From Lachnospiraceae bacterium UBA938 (GTDB lineage Bacteria; Bacillota; Clostridia; Lachnospirales; Lachnospiraceae), in contig DBDG01000002.1 in NCBI GenBank assembly GCA_002293475.1, forward strand, positions 1-27,817: a stretch of 27,817 nt of DNA, given 5' to 3'. This document shows, piece after piece, positions 23,669 through 27,817 of this stretch. The translations under genes and the position numbers were made by a program. Within the stretch, counting starts at the first letter, position 1, and every line of letters begins with the position of its first letter. Under the pieces are notes generated by a model. It was not told the DNA's origin. It was given only the letters and a program-made list of their open reading frames with translations, and did no database searches.

Positions 23669-24595
23669 ATGGAAAATATATTTGTTACTGGGGGCAGCGG
23701 TTTTATTGGCGGGCATTTAATCAATGCTTTGCTGGCGCTTGGCCATCAGGTTACCAATTATGATAAAGATCCCCGGCATTTCTGCCCGGGTGCCCGACAT
23801 ATAACCGCTGATATCTGTGACGGCGAAACGCTGAACCAAGCTATGCGCGGCCACACGGTGGTCTGTCACCTGGCGGCCATGCTTGGGGTCACGAACTGTA
23901 TCCGCCATGAAGCGGAGATGATCCGTAATAATTACGACGGTGTTAAAAATATCTTGCAGGCCTGTGCGTCCAATGCTGTTTCCCGTATCTTATTTGCTTC
24001 TTCTTCCGAGGTTTACGGTGAAGGCAGTCATGGCAGAAGACTGACCGAAGCAGACCGGCTCGCCCCGCTGTCGGTATATGGCAAGTATAAGGCCATGGCG
24101 GAACAGCTGATGCACGAATATGCCCTACGTAATCAAGTTCAGGTAACGGTATTACGTTACTGCAACGTGTATGGCGGGCATCAGAAACTTGATTTTGTGA
24201 TACCGGCCTTTATCAGCCGAGTGCTGCGGAGCCAGCCGCTACTGTTATGTAACGGCGGCAGCCAGATCCGCAACTATACCTATGCCGATGATGCCGCCAG
24301 CGGAACCGTTGCGGCGTTATTCCGTCCGGAAGCCGATTATCGTATCTACAATATCTGTTCGGAATATCCGGTCAGCGTAAAACAGCTTGCCGAAAAAATA
24401 GTAGCCTTGCATGGTAGCGGGCAATATCGGCCGGCGGATTTTGAAGAGCTGCAAAGGCGGGCGGATTTTGAGGTGGAATGTCGTATGCCCTCCGGTGAAA
24501 AGGCCAAGGCAGAACTGGGGTTCCAAGCCCAGATCAATATTGACCAAGGGCTGGCAGCTACCTATATGTATTATCAGGAACAATTGCCTTTATAG
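23669..24595 (+). CDS. NAD-dependent epimerase/dehydratase (extended SDR)
   Basis: The 308-aa protein has the nucleotide-binding motif FVTGGSGFIGGHL, Asp at the end of beta-2 (NYDKDP), LLA-type HLAAMLGV, the Ser triad in LFASSSEVYGE and the catalytic YGKYK. It then has the RYCNVYGG and NYTYADDAA segments of GalE/RmlB-like nucleotide-sugar enzymes. Size is normal and the C-terminal substrate domain is intact. The precise sugar is not determinable. AGGGAA lies about 7 bp upstream of the ATG. It is transcribed divergently from the murG-like gene, so both may serve envelope or glycan synthesis. This is the last core-like gene before the AT-rich island. Confidence 0.9.
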   Translation: MENIFVTGGSGFIGGHLINALLALGHQVTNYDKDPRHFCPGARHITADICDGETLNQAMRGHTVVCHLAAMLGVTNCIRHEAEMIRNNYDGVKNILQACASNAVSRILFASSSEVYGEGSHGRRLTEADRLAPLSVYGKYKAMAEQLMHEYALRNQVQVTVLRYCNVYGGHQKLDFVIPAFISRVLRSQPLLLCNGGSQIRNYTYADDAASGTVAALFRPEADYRIYNICSEYPVSVKQLAEKIVALHGSGQYRPADFEELQRRADFEVECRMPSGEKAKAELGFQAQINIDQGLAATYMYYQEQLPL

Positions 24596-24690
24596 AAAAA
24601 CTCAAAGTACCTTCTGGTTGGGTGAATTGGGGAATGTTAGTATGAAAACAGTGTATAAAATATGAAAATTTTCATAAAGGCATGTCTATA

Positions 24691-24719
24691 TTGACATAAA
24701 ATTGTGCCAGTGGTATTCT
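24691..24719 (+). promoter_or_regulatory. Promoter of the putative antitoxin RNA
   Basis: A perfect TTGACA (24691-24696) and TATTCT (24714-24719) are 17 bp apart; a TATAAT overlaps at 24719-24724. No open reading frame with a ribosome site follows, which fits a small RNA. Confidence 0.7.
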
Positions 24720-24725
24720 ATAATT

Positions 24726-24813
24726 AATAAAAGGAACAACCGCCCAAGGGGTTGACCCAGAACAAAGTAGCAATGCCACCCGTTACCGCTCAAAGTATTA
24801 GGGTGGTTTTGCT
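24726..24813 (+). ncRNA. Putative antitoxin small RNA converging on the toxin gene
   Basis: A roughly 90-nt transcript would run from the promoter at 24691-24719 to a stem AGCAA-CCACCC/GGGTGG-TTGCT (24769-24813) with TTTT inside the descending arm. It faces the toxin gene tail to tail and ends close to the toxin stop at 24820. It would pair with the 3' part of the toxin mRNA if that extends through the shared hairpin. The arrangement is like txpA/ratA or bsrG/SR4 type I modules. The boundaries are predictions. Confidence 0.6.
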
Positions 24814-24819
24814 ATGTAG

Positions 24820-24909
24820 CTACTTACTGAACGCAAATATAAACGTCAGGAGTGCCAGAAGGAACATACCAAAAGTCAGTAAGTCCCTGAAATCATAACG
24901 ATTTCTCAT
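24820..24909 (-). CDS. Holin-like type I toxin peptide
   Basis: A 29-aa peptide starting MRNRYDF, followed by a single hydrophobic segment (LLTFGMFLLALLTFIFAF) and ending SK. It matches the pattern of the putative holin-like toxin family: a short polar start, a FGxFLxALLTxIFxF membrane helix and a basic end. Such peptides insert into the membrane when their antisense RNA is missing. GGGGGTG lies 6 bp before the ATG and a good promoter is about 67 bp upstream. It is shorter than usual gene-calling limits and easily missed. The family assignment is by eye. Confidence 0.78.
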   Translation of the reverse strand: MRNRYDFRDLLTFGMFLLALLTFIFAFSK

Positions 24910-24975
24910 AGGCATCACCCCCATTCTTTTGGAATGAGGTCAACGCACCCTGCAACACGATTGTCCCATGCAAGA

Positions 24976-25004
24976 AGTATATCATGCCCTCATGAGAGTA
25001 GCAA
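24976..25004 (-). promoter_or_regulatory. Promoter of the toxin gene
   Basis: On the minus strand TTGCTA (24999-25004) and TATACT (24976-24981) are 17 bp apart. This gives a leader of about 60 nt before the toxin ATG, long enough for structural control of translation as seen in other type I toxins. Confidence 0.75.
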
Positions 25005-25151
25005 TATTATTTTTGGATTATCATAATTGCATTTTGAGAAATCTAAGTATCAGAATATTCATTAGGTGATATCACTGAAATATCAGAGTGATTAAAACAT
25101 CCTTGACAAGTCGTCTCTGGCAAAACGACAAAATCTATCCTTATATCCTGC

Positions 25152-26000
25152 GGGGCCAGACTGGCCCCGTTTGATATTGGTAAACTTCGGGAAATTATCA
25201 GCTACGATGAAATGGAACTTGACCGTATGGGTGACCGAAAAACTGCTACCTTCTTTATTATAAGTGATACAACACCTACTTATAACTTTATTGTGGCTCT
25301 TGCCTTTTCACAGATGTTTAATCTTTTATGTGAGCGGGCTGATAATAAATATGGCGGCAGACTACCCCATCATGTGCGTGTTCTTTGGGATGAAGCGGCT
25401 AACACGGGACAAGTTCCGCAGCTTGAAAAATTAGTGGCGGTTATTCGTTCTCGAGAGATTTCCCTATGTTTATTTCTACAAGCACAATCACAACTTAAAG
25501 CACTTTATAAAGATCACTGCGAGACAATTCTTGGCAACATGGATTCGGTTATCTTCTTAGGCGGCCGAGAACACAGCACAATTAAAGAACTTGCGGAAAC
25601 ACTTGGAAAAGAAACTATTTCCATGCACACCGATGGTCGAACGAGGTGTCAATCTGAAAGCTACAATCAGAATTTACAGCGGCTTGGGAAGGAATTAATG
25701 ACGATGGACGAACTTACAACCATGCCAGGAAACTATTGTATTTTACAGCTTCGTGGCTTGCGCCCTTTTCTCTCATTCAAATATGACCTGATAAAGCATC
25801 CTAATTATAAACATACTGCCGAAGCTAACAAGCACATTATCTTTAATATTGATAAGTTAATCAACCGACATATAAAACTTAATCTAAATGAGAGTGATAC
25901 CATCTATGAGGCCATTTCAACTGATAATCCTGTCATATTTAATACAGATATTTATATCCTTAATTATGATGACTTGGATGACCCGGAAAGTATTATATAA
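25152..26000 (+). pseudogene. C-terminal remnant of a VirD4/TraG-type conjugation coupling ATPase
   Basis: The readable part corresponds to the C-terminal half of the coupling protein of Tn1549-like conjugative elements. It shows RKTATFFIISDTTPTYNFIVAL, the Walker B region HVRVLWDEAANTGQ (usually LDEFANIG), IRSREISLCLFLQAQSQLKALYKDH, FLGGREHSTIKELAETLGKETI and LRGLRPFLSFKYDLIKHPNYKH. The N-terminal membrane anchor and Walker A half are absent. Resemblance to the family can be followed upstream of the ATG at 25212 to about 25152 (ARLAPFDIG) and then stops. No relaxase or other transfer genes flank it. I interpret it as debris of an integrated conjugative element; expression of the 262-aa open frame is not excluded. 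Confidence 0.8.
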
Positions 26001-26030
26001 CTTCGGGTCAAATGGCCCGAAGTTTATATT
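25999..26030 (+). terminator. Hairpin after the coupling-protein remnant
   Basis: AACTTCGGG (25999-26007) pairs with CCCGAAGTT (26016-26024) around TCAAATGG, and the sequence continues TTATATTAATTA. The stem starts at the stop codon. It acts as a likely terminator and separates the remnant from the STAND gene. Confidence 0.75.
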
Positions 26031-26058
26031 AATTAGTGCATTCATCTGTTTTGTATGG

Positions 26059-26064
26059 TAAAAT
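26059..26064 (+). promoter_or_regulatory. Possible extended -10 promoter of the STAND gene
   Basis: TGGTAAAAT (hexamer 26059-26064) is an extended -10-like sequence about 80 bp before the ATG at 26143. No credible -35 is present, so confidence is low. Confidence 0.3.
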
Positions 26065-26142
26065 AAATAATGTTTAGTTATACCCTAAATACAATACAAA
26101 TGATGCGTAGTAATTTAACGCAGGAAACGAAAGGGCTGATTT

Positions 26143-26667
26143 ATGTTTATATTAGATGATATTATTGCTTCGATGGTAGATATTGGTGTAACAACCATAA
26201 AAGAAATTACAACACATAACAAACAGTTATCCCAGTTGAAAAATGAACTTACAGAATATATAAAGATAAATTTTGATTCTACCTTTTACGAAAGTGATAA
26301 AGATGCTGAATTTAATTTTGAAAGATTTTCACATAAATTGATCAAAGAATTATTTCCTGAAATGATAAATTATATAATTGATTTTGACTGTGATAAAGAA
26401 GTACTATTGAAATCAATTAAATCAAAGGGCAAAGAATACGCCAGTGCTTTCAATAGTATAAATGGTAAAATCATTGAAAAGTACATTGACGATACTCTTA
26501 ACATAATCAGAAATTATTATAAAAATAACCTTGATGACAATACAAAGCTTGCCATTAGTTTTATTCTTGATAAAATCGAAAGAAGGTTAGCTGAACAATC
26601 CCGGGATATAAATGCAATATTTAATAAATGGTATCGGCGGTATCGGCAAAACAGAAATATGCCGTAA
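26143..26667 (+). CDS. N-terminal helical domain of a frame-split STAND NTPase
   Basis: The 174-aa frame starts with AAAGGG 7 bp before the ATG. Its first 155 residues are mostly helical and AT-coded: MFILDDIIASMVDIGVTTIKE, a Phe/Lys-rich middle, then ISFILDKIERRLAEQSRDI. I do not recognise the domain; such N-terminal helical modules precede the NTPase in many bacterial STAND proteins and act as effector or adaptor. The last 15 or so residues (WYRRYRQNRNMP) are out-of-frame reading of the P-loop DNA, because the same bases in the +1 frame encode NGIGGIGKTE. So this is most likely the first part of one gene interrupted by a +1 frame change near 26610-26612 (an A3 run). Two overlapping coupled genes are the alternative. 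Confidence 0.65.
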   Translation: MFILDDIIASMVDIGVTTIKEITTHNKQLSQLKNELTEYIKINFDSTFYESDKDAEFNFERFSHKLIKELFPEMINYIIDFDCDKEVLLKSIKSKGKEYASAFNSINGKIIEKYIDDTLNIIRNYYKNNLDDNTKLAISFILDKIERRLAEQSRDINAIFNKWYRRYRQNRNMP

Positions 26668-27817
26668 ATTATTTTGGAAATGTGCTGACGAAGAACTGCT
26701 AGATATAAAATATGTTGGTTGGCTTACTTTTCGGGATGATTTATTATCCACTTTTGCCGGTAAATTAAATGAAGTATCACATGAAGGCATTGACAACGAG
26801 GAATATATGAACCGTGCCGAACAATATCTTAATGAAGCCGGTCGCAAATTACTTCTTTTCATTGACAACGCCAACAAAATAACTGATGAAGAAATAAAAC
26901 GTTTAAGTAAGATGAGTTGCCGCATTGTTTTGACTTCACGTCAGCATAACATGGAGCGCTTAAAACCTATAGAGATAACCGAACTAACTTATGAAGAATG
27001 CCGGAAAATATACCGTTATCACAGTAAGGATACCACTACCCCCGATGAAACGCTGGATGAGATTATTCGTCTGGCTAACCGTCATACCTTGGCGGTTGAG
27101 TTGTTGGCTAAAACACAAGCAAGTAATTGGAAATCCGCAGATTCGTTATTGGCGAACTTGATAGAAAAAGGGTTTCAACTTCCCGAGATGGCAACGCCAG
27201 TGAAATACATACATATGAATAAAATGTCTGAAAAGGAACAAAAATTTATTGAGCATATGTCAATTATATTTGATATGGCTGATATTCAGGGTGAAAGTTT
27301 ACGAATTCTTAAACTATTTTCTCTGTTAGCACCTGATTCAATATTGATTGACACGGCAAAAGAATGGATGGATATAAAAAATATGAATACAGTAAATGAA
27401 TTAAATAATCGGGGTTGGTTAAGAAAGGAAGAACAAAAACAGAAAAACGAAGAACTAAAAATAAGTATACATCCGGTAATTGCAGCGGTTATTCAGCATC
27501 AGCATCCAGTTGATTTTGATTCAGGAAAGCAATTGGTTGAACACTTAAATGAGTCATTATACCTTAATAATATGATGATTTTTACTGATAAGTTGCCATT
27601 TATTCCCCATGCGCAATCAGTATTGAACGTATATAATCAACAAGAAGATGAGCAAATGGCTATCCTCCGTAACCACATCGCCAGTATTTATGATAGGCAG
27701 GGCAATTACCAAAAGGCAATGGATTTACTTAAAAAAGCTTTGATTATTAACGAAAAAGTATTTGGACCGGAACATCCGTCTACCGCCACCAGCTACAACA
27801 ACATCGCCGTAGTGTAT
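26612..27817 (+). CDS. NB-ARC/TPR STAND NTPase, partial at window end
   Basis: The frame is open from ATG 26612 to the window edge (402 codons) without a stop. Walker A is at once visible as INGIGGIGKTEICRKL, Walker B as KLLLFIDNAN, the sensor as RIVLTSR and the GLPL-like element as NRHTLAVELLAK: an NB-ARC ATPase. A winged-helix-like part follows (about residues 200-330), then the start of TPR repeats (YDRQGNYQKAMDLLKKALIINEKVFGPEHPSTATSYNNIAVVY). Proteins of this layout are sensor-switch ATPases, several of which act in phage defence. TAA stops just upstream close this frame, and no ribosome site precedes the ATG. It is therefore probably the second part of the gene starting at 26143. The sensor repeats lie beyond the window. 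Confidence 0.82.
   Translation, partial: MQYLINGIGGIGKTEICRKLFWKCADEELLDIKYVGWLTFRDDLLSTFAGKLNEVSHEGIDNEEYMNRAEQYLNEAGRKLLLFIDNANKITDEEIKRLSKMSCRIVLTSRQHNMERLKPIEITELTYEECRKIYRYHSKDTTTPDETLDEIIRLANRHTLAVELLAKTQASNWKSADSLLANLIEKGFQLPEMATPVKYIHMNKMSEKEQKFIEHMSIIFDMADIQGESLRILKLFSLLAPDSILIDTAKEWMDIKNMNTVNELNNRGWLRKEEQKQKNEELKISIHPVIAAVIQHQHPVDFDSGKQLVEHLNESLYLNNMMIFTDKLPFIPHAQSVLNVYNQQEDEQMAILRNHIASIYDRQGNYQKAMDLLKKALIINEKVFGPEHPSTATSYNNIAVVY

Noticed and set aside
25152..25169. GGGGCCA-GAC-TGGCCCC hairpin as a terminator
   Set aside because: The following sequence is not a T-run and the bases fit coding sequence of the coupling-protein family (ARLAPF).
26587..26925. 112-codon minus-strand frame
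   Set aside because: Antisense of the P-loop and Walker B coding region of the NB-ARC gene.

Overview
The window looks like a chromosomal segment of a spore-forming Clostridia, most likely Lachnospiraceae. This rests on gene content and gene style: xerD next to spoIIM, a Lachnospiraceae-type DUF5688 protein, a clostridial Lgt, strong AGGAGG ribosome sites and sigma-A-type promoters. The genus cannot be fixed from sequence alone. Nearly all genes from 1.3 to 23.6 kb lie on the minus strand.

Layout. 1-1140: an AT-rich orphan membrane protein. 1328-4190: xerD, spoIIM (with a sigma-E-like promoter), then a PadR regulator with its DUF2812 membrane partner behind a promoter full of inverted repeats and a 15-bp periodic leader. 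4578-7364: lgt, a class I/II aminotransferase and a Nudix hydrolase read in the same direction. 7432-11674: a domain-permuted GH3 beta-glucosidase and glutamate dehydrogenase. 11820-16016: a small helical protein of unknown function, a Gfo/Idh/MocA oxidoreductase, an SH3b surface protein, tRNA-Arg(CCG) framed by a 13-bp inverted repeat, and a DUF5688 protein. 16138-21934: the shikimate block yqeG-aroE-aroK-aroQ and efp, with a 761-aa asparagine-synthase-like fusion protein lying between aroQ and efp. 22053-22461: two long fold-back structures, one with 37-bp perfect inverted termini. 22468-24595: a divergent MurG-like glycosyltransferase and a divergently transcribed SDR epimerase.

From about 24.6 kb the sequence becomes AT-rich and accessory. 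It holds a type I toxin-antitoxin-like locus (a 29-aa hydrophobic peptide with a converging small RNA), the C-terminal remnant of a VirD4-type conjugation coupling ATPase, and an NB-ARC/TPR STAND NTPase. The STAND gene is split by a +1 frame change just before the P-loop and runs off the window end. This is the most island-like part and the best place to look for a defence or mobile-element system.

Short tandem repeats of 15, 16 or 21 bp recur in five separate intergenic spacers. Palindromes abut several stop codons. Both appear to be traits of this genome. Functional calls come from recognised motifs and family resemblance; no database search was run.
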